From contig JAIUPO010000014.1 of assembly GCA_020160805.1 (NCBI GenBank), positions 1 to 64,000 of the forward strand: a stretch of 64,000 nt of DNA. Direction: 5' to 3'. The translations under genes and the position numbers were made by a program. Below the pieces are notes generated by a model, which had not been told where the DNA came from, searched no databases, and saw nothing but the letters and a program-made list of their open reading frames with translations. Below are positions 36,728 to 45,918 of this stretch, one piece after another. The stretch comes from Actinomycetota bacterium (lineage in GTDB: Bacteria; Actinomycetota; Actinomycetes; Actinomycetales; Dermatophilaceae). Positions within the stretch are counted from its first letter, which is position 1, and each line of letters starts with the position of its first letter.

Positions 36728-38431
36728 GTGACCGGCGCGGCGCTGGCGCGGTGTCGACCGTATGCCGCGCCGCTCGCCACCGCCTTAGCGGCAGCTCTGC
36801 TGCTGCTCGGACCGGCACTCGGCCCCGGCCTGCTGCTGGCGGTCGATCTCGGGTGGTCACCCGATCCCCGCTTCACCCCGTTCGTCACGGGCACCGGGAT
36901 GGTCGCGCCGCGCGCGGTGCCCAGTGACGCCGCGGGCGTCGTGCTCGGCCTGCTCATCGGCGCCTCCGCCGCGCAGAAACTGACCCTGCTCCTGATCGTG
37001 CTCGGGTGCGGACTCGGCCCCGTGGCACTTGCTCGCCGCGTTCACCCCGGCCTGAGCCCGCTGGCGATGAGCGCGGTCGCGGTCGCCGGGATCTGGACTC
37101 CGTTCGTCGCCGAGCGCCTGGCCGTCGGTCAGTGGACGGTCCTGCTGGGTACCGCCATCGTCGGCTTCGCACTGCGCGCGGCACTCGGATCTCGACCGAC
37201 CCTCCCGGTCGCGGCCTGCGTCGCCCTCGCCGGAGTGGGCGGCGCCAACACCCTCGTCATGGTCCTGCCCCCGGTCGTGCTCGCCCTCCTCCTCACCCGA
37301 CCGTATGCCGCGTCCCTCCGCCCGGTCCTGGCCGCGCTCGCGACTGGGGTCGCCGTCGCGGCCGTATGGGCAGTGCCCGCCCTGATCGCCGCCGCCCCGG
37401 CCGATCCCGCGGGTGCCCAGGCGTTCCGGCCCGCGGCCGACACCCCCCTCGGCGTCGCGCTGTCGTTGCTCAGCGGCGGCGGGATGTGGAATTCGGCCAC
37501 CCACCCGGACGCCCGGGCGGCGCTGCTGCCGTCGCTCGCCGCGACGGCGCTCGCCCTGCTCGCCGCAGTGGCGGCCTGGCGCCACCGCCCGGCCCGCGGC
37601 GTGCTGGGGGCCGCCGGCCTGATGCTCGCCCTCGTCGTCATCAGTGCCGTTCCGGGACTCGATCGCGCGTGGTCGGCCATCGTCGGGGCGCTGCCGGGGG
37701 GAGGGCTGTTGCGCGACTCCCAGAAGCTGCTCGCGGCCTGGGTCGTCGTGCTGGCCGTCGGTCTCGGCCTGGTCGTCGAGGCGTTGCTGCGGCGGCCGCA
37801 GGGCGGCCTGGCCGCGGTCGGCGCCGTAGCGCTGACGCTGGCGCCCCTCGCCATCCTTCCGGGGATCGCGTGGGGACTCGGGGGGACGCTGCGGGCGCAC
37901 ACCGTCCCGGGCGACCTGCGTGCCACCGCGACCGCGCTGAGCGACGCCCCGCCGGGGCACGTCGGGGCGTTGCCGTGGAACCAATACCGCCGCTACCCCT
38001 GGAATGGCGAGCGGTTGGCGCTGTCCTTGGCTCCGCGGATGGTCGATCAACCCGTCCTGCAGAACGACGCATTGCCCCTGCGCGGCGGCACCATCGCCGG
38101 CGAGGACGTTCGGGCCGCGGCGGTCAGCACCGCCATCGCCGAGGGCGTCGACCCGGTCGCGGCACTGCGCGCGCAGGGGGTGCGCTACGTCCTGATCGAG
38201 GCCGACGCGGGCACGGACGCGGTCGGCGGCCAGGCCACCATCCCGGCTGGGGCCCGGGTGATCGCCCAGGGCGAGTCGGCACGGGCATACGACCTCGGGC
38301 CAGCACCAGCCATCGCGACGCAGCCGGCATCCGGGCCTGTCCGAGTGGGGTGGATCGTGACCTCGGCGGCGTGGATGCTCGTGCTCGGCAGCACGCTTGC
38401 CCGCATGGTCCGTCGCCGCCGACGCGGATGA
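36728..38431 (+). CDS. Large polytopic membrane protein related to AftD-like transferases
   Basis: 567 residues from GTG 36728. About twelve hydrophobic helices occupy the first 410 residues (for example ALLLLGPALGPGLLLAV and LVMVLPPVVLALLL), followed by an extracytoplasmic C-terminal domain of 130 residues and a final TM helix (VGWIVTSAAWMLVLGSTLA). The domain carries HVGALPWNQYRRYPWNGERL and GVRYVLIEADAG; a similar 'gvRyVl/FVIL' strand recurs in both AftD-like proteins of the cluster, which suggests a shared GT-C ancestry. No glycosyltransferase motif can be proven by eye. It follows the GT2 gene by 7 bp, probably in one transcript. Confidence 0.7.
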   Translation: MTGAALARCRPYAAPLATALAAALLLLGPALGPGLLLAVDLGWSPDPRFTPFVTGTGMVAPRAVPSDAAGVVLGLLIGASAAQKLTLLLIVLGCGLGPVALARRVHPGLSPLAMSAVAVAGIWTPFVAERLAVGQWTVLLGTAIVGFALRAALGSRPTLPVAACVALAGVGGANTLVMVLPPVVLALLLTRPYAASLRPVLAALATGVAVAAVWAVPALIAAAPADPAGAQAFRPAADTPLGVALSLLSGGGMWNSATHPDARAALLPSLAATALALLAAVAAWRHRPARGVLGAAGLMLALVVISAVPGLDRAWSAIVGALPGGGLLRDSQKLLAAWVVVLAVGLGLVVEALLRRPQGGLAAVGAVALTLAPLAILPGIAWGLGGTLRAHTVPGDLRATATALSDAPPGHVGALPWNQYRRYPWNGERLALSLAPRMVDQPVLQNDALPLRGGTIAGEDVRAAAVSTAIAEGVDPVAALRAQGVRYVLIEADAGTDAVGGQATIPAGARVIAQGESARAYDLGPAPAIATQPASGPVRVGWIVTSAAWMLVLGSTLARMVRRRRRG

Positions 38432-38488
38432 CATACGGCCGTCGGCGCGGCGTTCTTACCGTAGGTAATCCTTTGCTACCCTTCGGTC

Positions 38489-38641
38489 ATGAATTCTTCG
38501 TCGTCCTCCGCCAAGGCGTTGGGTGGTTCGTTCCTCGCGGGCGTCCTGTTGGCCCTGTTCGGCGTCATCGGTGGAGTCGGTGCCATCACGCCCGACGCCA
38601 ACGGCAAGCCCGCCAACCTGACTCAGTACGACAGCAACTGA
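38489..38641 (+). CDS. DUF2613-like single-TM micro-protein
   Basis: 50 residues (ATG 38489 to TGA 38639-38641). Sequence: a Ser-rich start, one membrane helix (about 12-34, GGSFLAGVLLALFGVIGGVG) and a short polar tail TPDANGKPANLTQYDSN. In mycobacteria a DUF2613 micro-protein (Rv0236A) neighbours aftD; size, topology and position among AftD-like genes match, though identity by eye is tentative. TACCCT at 38477-38482 is suited to a leaderless transcript starting at the ATG. Followed 24 bp later by a canonical terminator, so it is probably a single-gene unit. Confidence 0.7.
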   Translation: MNSSSSSAKALGGSFLAGVLLALFGVIGGVGAITPDANGKPANLTQYDSN

Positions 38642-38665
38642 GCCGCATCGCGTCGTGATCGACGC

Positions 38666-38700
38666 AACGCACGGCCCCGATCACGGGCCGTGCGTTTTGT
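38666..38700 (+). terminator. Rho-independent terminator
   Basis: 12-bp perfect stem, AACGCACGGCCC (38666-38677) with GGGCCGTGCGTT (38685-38696), 7-nt loop, followed by TTTGTTGTG. The T-rich tail is on the plus strand, downstream of the micro-protein gene. Part of the tail lies in the 3' end of the convergent GT4 gene. Confidence 0.85.
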
Positions 38701-39856
38701 TGTGCCCGAACTCCGGCTCGGGTGATGAGCCGTCCACGTCCTCGGCCGCCGCGCCCTCGTCGGCACCGATCAACAGTCGCTCCCACACGTCCACAGTCTG
38801 ATCCCAGCGGAACTGGGCGACCCACTCCTGCACCTGGCGGGACAGCTTCTCGCGCAGTTCGGCGTCGTCGATGATCCGGCCCAGCGCGACGGCGAGTGCC
38901 GGGGCGCCCTCTTCGCACAACAACCCGGTCTCGCCGTCGCGAATCGAGTCCTGGACACCGCCCGCCTCATAGAACCCGACGGTCGGGGTGCCGTGCACAC
39001 CCGCCTCTACCACGACCAAACCCCAGCCCTCCTTCAAGGACGGCAGCGCTTGGACCCACGCCTGCGCCAGCAGCCGATGCTTCTCGGCCTCGGAGACGTG
39101 GTCGGTGAAGGTGATCCGATCGCGGACGCCGGCGGACTCGGCATACTCCTCCAGGCGATGCCCCCACCAGCCCGAGCCGACGACGAGCATGCTCAGGTCG
39201 GGGTGCGCGGGCGCGAGCAACGCGAGCGCATCGATGGCGAGTTCCACGCGCTTGTGCGGCACCAGCCGGCCGAGCACGATGATCTGCGGCGTCTCCGAGC
39301 GCTCGATGTGCTCGTCCTTGACGACATCGGTGCCGTTGTAGATCACCGACATCCGGTCGGCGTCCACACCGAGGCCGGTGAGTTCCCGCCCGGTCGAAGG
39401 GGAGACGACCACATAGGGCACCTTGCGATAGACGCGAGGCGCGACCTCGGATTCGAGCCACCAGCCGATGCCGGCGGCCTTCTTGCCGACGACAACGGGC
39501 CACTGCTCGCGGTGGACGTGGTGCACGAGGTTGATCACGCGCCCGCCGGCCAGCGGCGACAGGAAGGGCACGCCATTTTGGATGTCGACCACGACATCGG
39601 CGCGCAGGCGCCCGGTGAGCCGCGACGCCAGGGCCCGCGGGAACACCCCGAACCGCCCGCCGCGACGGCTATAGGCGACGCCGTGCACAACCTCGTCACG
39701 AATTGCCCCCGGGTATGCCGCGGTGCGCACCGTCACCTGGTGCCCTCGCCGCGCGAGTCCCTCGGCGACCTCAACGAGGTACTTCTCGGCGCCGCCGGCC
39801 TCCGGGTGATGCTGGTCGCGCCAGCTCAGGAAGAGGATGCGTAGGTGGCGGGACAA
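38681..39856 (-). CDS. Family 4 glycosyltransferase
   Basis: 391 residues from TTG 39856 (SRHLRILFLSWRDQHHPEAGG follows; GAGG lies 9 bases upstream). An ATG 29 codons further up would overlap the divergent gene's start. GT-B features: the N-terminal EAGGAEKYLVEVAEGLARRGHQVTV, then VVVSPSTGRELTGLGV, SVIYNGTDV, IVLGRLVPHKRVELAIDAL and VGSGWWGHRLEEY. The nucleotide-sugar EX7E motif is PSLKEGWGLVVVEAGVHGTPTVGF. By family a retaining transferase, likely mannose- or glucose-like; specificity unknown. Convergent with the micro-protein gene. Confidence 0.9.
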   Translation of the reverse strand: MSRHLRILFLSWRDQHHPEAGGAEKYLVEVAEGLARRGHQVTVRTAAYPGAIRDEVVHGVAYSRRGGRFGVFPRALASRLTGRLRADVVVDIQNGVPFLSPLAGGRVINLVHHVHREQWPVVVGKKAAGIGWWLESEVAPRVYRKVPYVVVSPSTGRELTGLGVDADRMSVIYNGTDVVKDEHIERSETPQIIVLGRLVPHKRVELAIDALALLAPAHPDLSMLVVGSGWWGHRLEEYAESAGVRDRITFTDHVSEAEKHRLLAQAWVQALPSLKEGWGLVVVEAGVHGTPTVGFYEAGGVQDSIRDGETGLLCEEGAPALAVALGRIIDDAELREKLSRQVQEWVAQFRWDQTVDVWERLLIGADEGAAAEDVDGSSPEPEFGHNKTHGP

Positions 39857-39911
39857 CGGAGGAACCTCGATCGTGGATTGGGGGGTTGTGCCCGGCGCGT
39901 AGCATGTCCGC

Positions 39912-40643
39912 GTGCAACCTGGGCAGAGCGAAAGATACCGCACGGTAACCCGCTCTACCCGGATGTTCCGTGCGTTCCTGCAGGAGCAGCGTAATCCCGA
40001 AGTCTTCTATCGCAGCCTCGCCCGCGACACCATCGCTCTCGTCGGCGCGCACGAACCGATCAGGGGGCGGCTGGTCGTGGACGTCGGTGCGGGGGAGCAT
40101 CAGTTCGCCGAGGAGTTCCAGAAGGCGGGCGCCCGATACCTCCCAGTCGACCGGGACCACCGCATCTTGACCGAGTTGCCGCAGCGCGGCATACAGGGGC
40201 TGGGGGAGCGATTGCCGCTGCCCGACGGCTGCGCCGACATCGTGATGTCCAGCAATGTGGCCGAGCACGTGCGCACGCCGGGGGTGCTCGGCGACGAGCT
40301 CGTGCGGATCGCCCGCCCGGGTGGCCTGATCTTCTTTGCCTACACCTCGTGGGCGAGCCCGTGGGGCGGACACGAGACGAGTCCGTGGCATTGGTTCGGC
40401 GGCGACTACGCGGCCCGGCGGTATGCCCGTCGGCGCGGCCGGCCGCCGAAGAATCGCTATGGCGACAACATGTTTGCGACCTCGGTGGCGGGCGGACTGC
40501 GCTGGGCGCAAAACCAGCCCGACGCCTGGCTGGTCGACGCCTTCCCGCGCTATCACCCCGATTGGGCCGCGGGCGTCCTGAGCGTCCCGGGCGCTCGTGA
40601 AGTGGCGACGTGGAATCTGACGATGCTGCTGCGCCGGCGCTGA
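39912..40643 (+). CDS. Class I SAM-dependent methyltransferase
   Basis: 243 residues from GTG 39912. Motif I is VVDVGAGEHQFAEEF, and motif II is followed by GLGERLPLPDGCADIVMSSNVAEHVRTPGVLGDELVRIARPGGLIFF, a methyltransf_11 layout. The C-terminal half has an unusual WASPWGGHETSPWHWFGGDYAARRYARR segment rich in Trp and Arg. Substrate unknown; the glycan context suggests a sugar or lipid-linked acceptor. The AftD-like gene downstream starts inside its 3' end (34-bp overlap), so the pair is probably co-translated. Confidence 0.87.
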   Translation: MQPGQSERYRTVTRSTRMFRAFLQEQRNPEVFYRSLARDTIALVGAHEPIRGRLVVDVGAGEHQFAEEFQKAGARYLPVDRDHRILTELPQRGIQGLGERLPLPDGCADIVMSSNVAEHVRTPGVLGDELVRIARPGGLIFFAYTSWASPWGGHETSPWHWFGGDYAARRYARRRGRPPKNRYGDNMFATSVAGGLRWAQNQPDAWLVDAFPRYHPDWAAGVLSVPGAREVATWNLTMLLRRR

Positions 40644-43600
40644 GCCGCCGCCTGGCCACGCTCGCCGGCCTGCTCGTCGTCACCACGGTCGCGTGGTCGA
40701 CGCCGGCAGGGCGGATCGGCGAGGACACCAAGAACGACCTTTATGTCGACGCCTGGGGGCTCCTGCGCCGGGCGCTGCACCTGTGGGATCCGCAGGTCAC
40801 CTGGGGGATGCTGCAGAACCAGGGCTACGGCTACCTCTTCCCGATGGGCCCCTTCTTCGCCCTCGGCAGCGAGGTTCTGCCGGTATGGATCGTGCAACGC
40901 CTCTGGTGGACCTCGCTCCTGGTCGTGGGCTACCTCGCGAGCACAGCGTTGCTGCGCCAGCTGCGCCTCGGGCGGGCGGACGGCCATACGCCCTTGGTGT
41001 GGTGTCACCTTGGGGCACTTGCGTACACCCTGGCACCCCGGGTTCTCTCCACGATGGGCGCGATCTCTCCCGAGGCGCAGACCCAACTCCTCGCGCCCCT
41101 GATCCTGTGGCCGCTCGTCGCCGCGAGCGCGGGCCGGCTAGGCCCTCGCCGCGCGGCGGCGCTCTCGGCGCTCGGAGTCCTGTTGTGCGGCGGGGTCAAC
41201 GCGACGGCGACGATCCTGGCGGCCGTTCCGGCGGGGATCTGGCTTGTCACGCGACACCGCTGGTGGCGGGCGGCGCTGACCTGGTGGTGGGCCGGCCTGA
41301 CGGCGGCGGCCGCCGCGTGGTGGCTGATCCCGCTCCTCCTGCTCGGGAGATTCTCGCCACCATTCCTCAACTGGATCGAGAATGCGGCGGTCGTCGCCAA
41401 GCCGGTCGGTCTGCTCGACCTGATCAAAGGCACCACGCATTGGCTCGGGCACGTCGTGGTCCTCGGCGGACCGTGGTGGCCGGCCGGCTGGTCGATCGCC
41501 AGCACCCCGTCGATCATCGTGGCCTCGTCGCTGATCGGGGCGCTCGGCCTGGCCGGTCTCGCCGTCCCCGGCGCGCATCGCCGCTTCCTGCTCCTGTCGC
41601 TGGTCCTCGGGGTCGTCGTCTTGGCCGTGCCGCACGCCGGGCCCCTCGCCTCGCCGCTGCAGGGCACGGCAGTCCGGCTGCTCGACGGTCCGTTGGCGCC
41701 GCTGCGCAATGTCCACAAGGCCGATCCGCTCATCCGGCTGCCCCTCGTGATCGGGCTGGTCCGGCTCGGCGCGTGGCTTCCACTGCGACGCGTCCGAACC
41801 CGCGTCGGCGCCGCGCTGGTCGTGGCCGCGTCCTGTCTCATCGTGGCCGGACCGGCCATGAGCGGGTCCTTGACGACGCGGGGCACCTTCACGGGAATGC
41901 CGGCCTATTGGGCCCAGGTCGGCGCGTGGCTCAGCGCGCACCAGCGCGAGGGCGGCGCCGTGCTGGTGCCGTCTGCGAGCTTCGGGGAATACACCTGGGG
42001 GCGCACCATCGACGAGCCCCTGCGCTCCCTCACCACCGGGTCGTATGCGGTGCGCGACGCCGTTCCGCTCACCCCCGCCGGGACCATCCGCTTCCTCGAC
42101 GAACTTGAGCGTAGCCTGCAAACCGGCCGCGATCTCGACGGTGCCCGGGAGGCGTTGCTGTCCACGGGAGTCCGTTTCGTGATCCTGCGCAGCGACCTCG
42201 ACACCGAACTCACCGGCGGACCTCCGGCGTATGTCGCGCGCTCGGCCCTGCGCGCCACCCCCGGTGTTCGGCTGGTGGCCGGGTTTGGCGCGGCGACGGT
42301 CGACGACACCGGCACGCGCGGCCAGCCCGTGGAGATTTATGCCCTCGACGGGACGGCCGCCGAGCCGCTGACGGCCTGGCCCTCGGCGTCGGTGCCGGCC
42401 GTCTCCGGGGCCGCCGAGGCGCTTCCGGCCCTGCACGAAAGCGCCCTCGTGGACGGGCCGGTGATCTTCGACGGGGACGGCGGCGCGGCGGCGGGCGCGC
42501 CCCGCGTCGAGACCGACACCTATCGGGCGCGCCACCGCTGGTTCGGAGCCGTGCGCGGGCAGGACGCGAGCCGCGGGCTCACCGCGAGCCAGGACGCGGG
42601 CGCTCCCGACTACCGACCGTGGGGAGATGAGTCACTGCGGGCGGTCACGGCATATGACGGCATTGCGGGGGTGGCGGCGTCCTCGGCGCTGTCCGACGAC
42701 CTCACCTGGACCGGCCTCCGGCCGGCGAATCGTCCGTATGCCGCGCTGGACGCCGACCCGAGCACCGCCTGGCTCGCGCTCGGCGATCCTCGCCCGCGCC
42801 TCACCATCACCTTGCCGAGCGCGCAACCGCTCGATGCGGTCACCATCACGCCCGTCAGCAGCGAGCTGCAGCGCCGTGGGGCGGTGGCGGCCGCGCGGGT
42901 ACGATTGACGTCGGGGGAGCGGGCGATCGAGTCGGACCTGGCAACGGGCACGCCGACGCGCGTCCCGTTGCCGGGCTGGTCCGGCGCCACCCTCACCGTC
43001 GAGATTCTCGCCACGGTGACGGGAACTCCGGCGACGACGATGACCGGATTCGCCGACGTCGCTATTCCCGGCGTGACCCCGCAGGAGTATGTCGTCCTGC
43101 CGGCCCCTCGGACCGGCGGACCGCTGCTCGGAATGGTGCTGCGGCGTGATCCGGCCCGGTTCGACGAATGTGTCCTGGCCGATCCGGGAATCTCGTGCGG
43201 CGACAGTGGCTTCCGGGCGGCCGAGGAGACCTCGGTCCTCGACCGCCAGTTCGTTCTTGAGCGCCCGCAGACGATGCTGGTGTCAGGGCAGTTGACCGCC
43301 GACCCGCTCGCCTCCGCTGCGGTCTCACACTCGGGATCGGGCTCGGGAACGGACCCGGGATCGAACCCGGGCCCGGGCTCTGAGTCGGGCGATCCTTCGG
43401 TCACGGTGGCCACGAGCAGCACGCGCAGCCTCGGCCTGCCGGGGGCGCCGGAGGCGCTGCTCGACGATGACCCCGCCACCGCGTGGAGCCCGGCGGCCGG
43501 TGACGACAGCCCGCGGATCACGCTGACGCTGGCCAAGCCCGCGCGGCTGGGGGACGTCCGGTTGGCGGTGCGTGGCGACTGGCTGACCGAGAACCACCTC

Positions 43601-44764
43601 ACCGTCGAAGTCACCCGGGACGGCGACCACCGGTTCGTCCGGCCCGATCGCGACGGCTTGCTGCGCCTGCCCGTTGTCCGCACGGGGAGTCTTGTGGTGC
43701 GACTGCTCAGCGATGCCGGCGCCAACGCGTCGGCATCATTGGACATCGCCGCACTGACCGTCGTGGGCCTCGACCTCCCGGCTGCCTCGCCGTCCGTCGA
43801 CGCCGCGTGTGGCGCCGGTCCCGACTTCGTCGTGGACGGTCGCCCCATCCCAACGCGCGTCCAGGGCGACCACCGAAGTCTGGTTGGCGTCGGGTCGTTG
43901 TCCTGGCAGGCCTGCGCTCCGGTGCAGTTGAGCGCGGGTGCGCATCGGATCGCACTCGGCCGCTGGGAGGGCGCGGGCCCAGTCAGCATCGTGGTGCGCT
44001 CCCAGGAGGAGGCCGGTGCCTCGCCGCAACCCGGCTCGTCACAACCCGGCTCCTCGGAAAACGCTTCATCGCAATTGGGCCAGGGCGTGACGATCAAGAC
44101 GCGCGCCGAGCCCGGTGGTCGGTTGACCGCTCACCTGCCCGCCGGCCCGGAGCGGCTCCTGGTGATGACGCAGAACACCAACCCCGGCTGGGAGGCGCGG
44201 CTCAACGGCACCCTGCTGTCCGTGCGGACCGTTGACGGTTTCCGCCAGGGCTTCGTCGCGCCCGCGGGGGCGTCGGGGCAGTTGGAGATCCGGTTCGCCC
44301 CCGACGGGCCCTATCGCATGAGCCTGGTGATCGGGCTGCTGCTCGGCCTCCTTATCCCGGCGGCGCTGCTCATCCCCGCCGGCCCGGCCCGGCAGCTACC
44401 GGCGGCGGCCCCCCTGGGTCGCTGGGCGGCCCCTGCTGCGGCCATCACTACTGGCGTGGTCCTTGCCGGCGGGTGGGGAGCCCTCCTGGCCGCCGCGGCG
44501 CTCGGCATCGCGGGCATCAGCCGGCAACGCGGGCAACTGGTCATCCTGGCCGCGGGGCTCGTCGTGCTGGCTGGGGCTATCCAGGCGGCCTTCGGTAAGG
44601 GCGGGGGATCAGGCCCGGCCTGGGTCGAGATCGGCACCCGCACGCCGTGCCTGCTCGCGCTGCTGATCGTCCTGGGGACGCGTCCGCGCAAGCAGGGGTC
44701 GCTCGACGAAGCGATAGGTCACGGCCGCCAGCCCGAGGGTGATCGGCATCCCGAACGCGAGTAG
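40610..44764 (+). CDS. AftD-like arabinofuranosyltransferase homologue (DUF3367), second copy
   Basis: 1384 residues. N-terminal GT-C region (1-430): the first outer loop GRIGEDTKNDLYVDAWGLLRRALHLWDP and QNQGYGYLFPMGPFFALG closely fit the AftD/DUF3367 pattern, with GPLAPLRNVHKADPLIRLPL in a later loop. Two discoidin-like domains follow (about 695-830 and 940-1060), separated by a Gly/Ser/Pro linker (about 903-928), with a second Ser/Pro linker near 1135-1155. QNTNPGWEARLNG...VDGFRQGFVAPAGASG precedes the C-terminal helices (about 1237-1360). The better AftD match of the two copies. The 3' end overlaps the convergent acyltransferase gene by 156 bp. GTG 40610 lies in the methyltransferase gene; a later start is possible. 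Confidence 0.85.
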   Translation: MESDDAAAPALSRRLATLAGLLVVTTVAWSTPAGRIGEDTKNDLYVDAWGLLRRALHLWDPQVTWGMLQNQGYGYLFPMGPFFALGSEVLPVWIVQRLWWTSLLVVGYLASTALLRQLRLGRADGHTPLVWCHLGALAYTLAPRVLSTMGAISPEAQTQLLAPLILWPLVAASAGRLGPRRAAALSALGVLLCGGVNATATILAAVPAGIWLVTRHRWWRAALTWWWAGLTAAAAAWWLIPLLLLGRFSPPFLNWIENAAVVAKPVGLLDLIKGTTHWLGHVVVLGGPWWPAGWSIASTPSIIVASSLIGALGLAGLAVPGAHRRFLLLSLVLGVVVLAVPHAGPLASPLQGTAVRLLDGPLAPLRNVHKADPLIRLPLVIGLVRLGAWLPLRRVRTRVGAALVVAASCLIVAGPAMSGSLTTRGTFTGMPAYWAQVGAWLSAHQREGGAVLVPSASFGEYTWGRTIDEPLRSLTTGSYAVRDAVPLTPAGTIRFLDELERSLQTGRDLDGAREALLSTGVRFVILRSDLDTELTGGPPAYVARSALRATPGVRLVAGFGAATVDDTGTRGQPVEIYALDGTAAEPLTAWPSASVPAVSGAAEALPALHESALVDGPVIFDGDGGAAAGAPRVETDTYRARHRWFGAVRGQDASRGLTASQDAGAPDYRPWGDESLRAVTAYDGIAGVAASSALSDDLTWTGLRPANRPYAALDADPSTAWLALGDPRPRLTITLPSAQPLDAVTITPVSSELQRRGAVAAARVRLTSGERAIESDLATGTPTRVPLPGWSGATLTVEILATVTGTPATTMTGFADVAIPGVTPQEYVVLPAPRTGGPLLGMVLRRDPARFDECVLADPGISCGDSGFRAAEETSVLDRQFVLERPQTMLVSGQLTADPLASAAVSHSGSGSGTDPGSNPGPGSESGDPSVTVATSSTRSLGLPGAPEALLDDDPATAWSPAAGDDSPRITLTLAKPARLGDVRLAVRGDWLTENHLTVEVTRDGDHRFVRPDRDGLLRLPVVRTGSLVVRLLSDAGANASASLDIAALTVVGLDLPAASPSVDAACGAGPDFVVDGRPIPTRVQGDHRSLVGVGSLSWQACAPVQLSAGAHRIALGRWEGAGPVSIVVRSQEEAGASPQPGSSQPGSSENASSQLGQGVTIKTRAEPGGRLTAHLPAGPERLLVMTQNTNPGWEARLNGTLLSVRTVDGFRQGFVAPAGASGQLEIRFAPDGPYRMSLVIGLLLGLLIPAALLIPAGPARQLPAAAPLGRWAAPAAAITTGVVLAGGWGALLAAAALGIAGISRQRGQLVILAAGLVVLAGAIQAAFGKGGGSGPAWVEIGTRTPCLLALLIVLGTRPRKQGSLDEAIGHGRQPEGDRHPERE

Positions 44765-45775
44765 CGGGATCAACCCACCGGAGAACGGCTCGAGGCCGGA
44801 CACGGCATACAGCGCCGTGAACACCGGGACGTGCCAGAGGAAGATCCCGTAGCTGATCCGGCCGAGCCCCGCGGCCCAGGGGTGGGCCAGGGTCGCTCGC
44901 CACAGATTCCCGGGGCCGAGGATCAGCGGAAGGAGAAACGCCCCGGCGACGATGCACCCGAGCGTCATCTTCACCGCGAGCCGGCTGCCGTCGACCGTGC
45001 CCAGGGTAAGTTTCCCGGCTACCGGGGTCGTGGCCAGGAGGTATGCCGCGCCCCCCACCGCCAACAGCGGCCCGGGCGTCGCCGCGAGCCGCCCTAGCCA
45101 GCGTGAAATCAGATGGCTGGGCCGCGCCCTCGCCTCGGCGAGGAGCATCCCGAGCGCGAAGGTCGCGCTGCACGCGGGGAGCCAGCGCTCATACGGCACC
45201 TCGGTGAGTAGGTCACTGGAACTCGTGAGCCAAGTGATCCCGATCCCCAGCGGCACTCCCGCCGCGCAGATCGCGGCGGGCCAGTCGGGATTTCGCCGCG
45301 CCGCCCGAGCCAGGCCCCACGCGGCCACGGGAAGGCAGAGATAGAACGAGACTTCCGTCGCGATGCTCCACGACTGCGAGTACCCGGTGATCTGCGCTTC
45401 GGCCACATAGATCTGGGCGGCGGCGGCGTGCAGGACGACATCGCGTGCGCTCGGGTGCGCCGCGATCGCCACCACGACCAGGACGAGCCAGTATGCCGGG
45501 AGCACCCGCGCTGCGCGTCGCCACAGATAGGCGGTGGTCGAGACCCCTGTCCCCGCTTGCGTTCCCGTCCCGGGACGAGCCCGGACGAAACCGTGGTGCA
45601 GCAGATAGCCCGACAGCACGAAGAAGATCAGGACGCCCAGGTCCCCGCGCCCCATCAGCCGGCCCAAGAGCCCGGTCGTGGTCACGGACCCGGTCAGGAA
45701 GGCCGCGTGCGTCAGCACGACCAAGGTTGCCGCCACGAAGCGGAGGCCGTCGAGAGCCGCGACATGGGCACGCAC
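44609..45775 (-). CDS. Acyltransferase-3 family membrane protein
   Basis: 388 residues from GTG 45775. Ten or so membrane helices with the acyltransferase_3 signatures: HVAALDGLRFVAATLVVLTHAAF (catalytic His region), FFVLSGYLLHHGF, SWSIATEVSFYLCLPV, GIFLWHVPVFTALYAVSG and the closing TYRFVERPLLART. Transfers acyl, commonly acetyl, groups to surface sugars. Unlike the gene at 33828-35773 it lacks an SGNH domain. The last 156 bp overlap the end of the AftD-like gene on the other strand; the C-terminal tail encoded there (PQDDQQREQARRAGAD) is polar and may be dispensable. Confidence 0.88.
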   Translation of the reverse strand: MRAHVAALDGLRFVAATLVVLTHAAFLTGSVTTTGLLGRLMGRGDLGVLIFFVLSGYLLHHGFVRARPGTGTQAGTGVSTTAYLWRRAARVLPAYWLVLVVVAIAAHPSARDVVLHAAAAQIYVAEAQITGYSQSWSIATEVSFYLCLPVAAWGLARAARRNPDWPAAICAAGVPLGIGITWLTSSSDLLTEVPYERWLPACSATFALGMLLAEARARPSHLISRWLGRLAATPGPLLAVGGAAYLLATTPVAGKLTLGTVDGSRLAVKMTLGCIVAGAFLLPLILGPGNLWRATLAHPWAAGLGRISYGIFLWHVPVFTALYAVSGLEPFSGGLIPLLAFGMPITLGLAAVTYRFVERPLLARTRPQDDQQREQARRAGADLDPGRA

Positions 45776-45829
45776 CCGCCGATTATGACGTTCCCGTACG
45801 TGAGTGCCGGGACACCCATCGCGTCGTGG

Positions 45830-45883
45830 TTAGCGGCACGGGATACTCACTGGTAGCATCTCCCGACCGAACAGCTAGCTGTT
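45830..45883 (+). promoter_or_regulatory. Candidate promoter and 14-bp palindrome before the DUF3068 gene
   Basis: TTAGCG (45830-45835), an 18-bp spacer and TAGCAT (45854-45859) make a sigma-70-like promoter. A perfect palindrome, AACAGCTAGCTGTT (45870-45883), lies at or just beyond the expected start site and could be an operator. The gene starts at 45919 after GAGGAG. Confidence 0.4.
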
Positions 45884-45918
45884 GGGCAATTGGCCCGACG
45901 AGGAGACCCACGATCACT

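Noticed and set aside
36857..38434. 525-codon minus-strand frame opposite the third membrane protein
   Set aside because: Gln/Arg/Gly/Asp-rich antisense shadow without domain.
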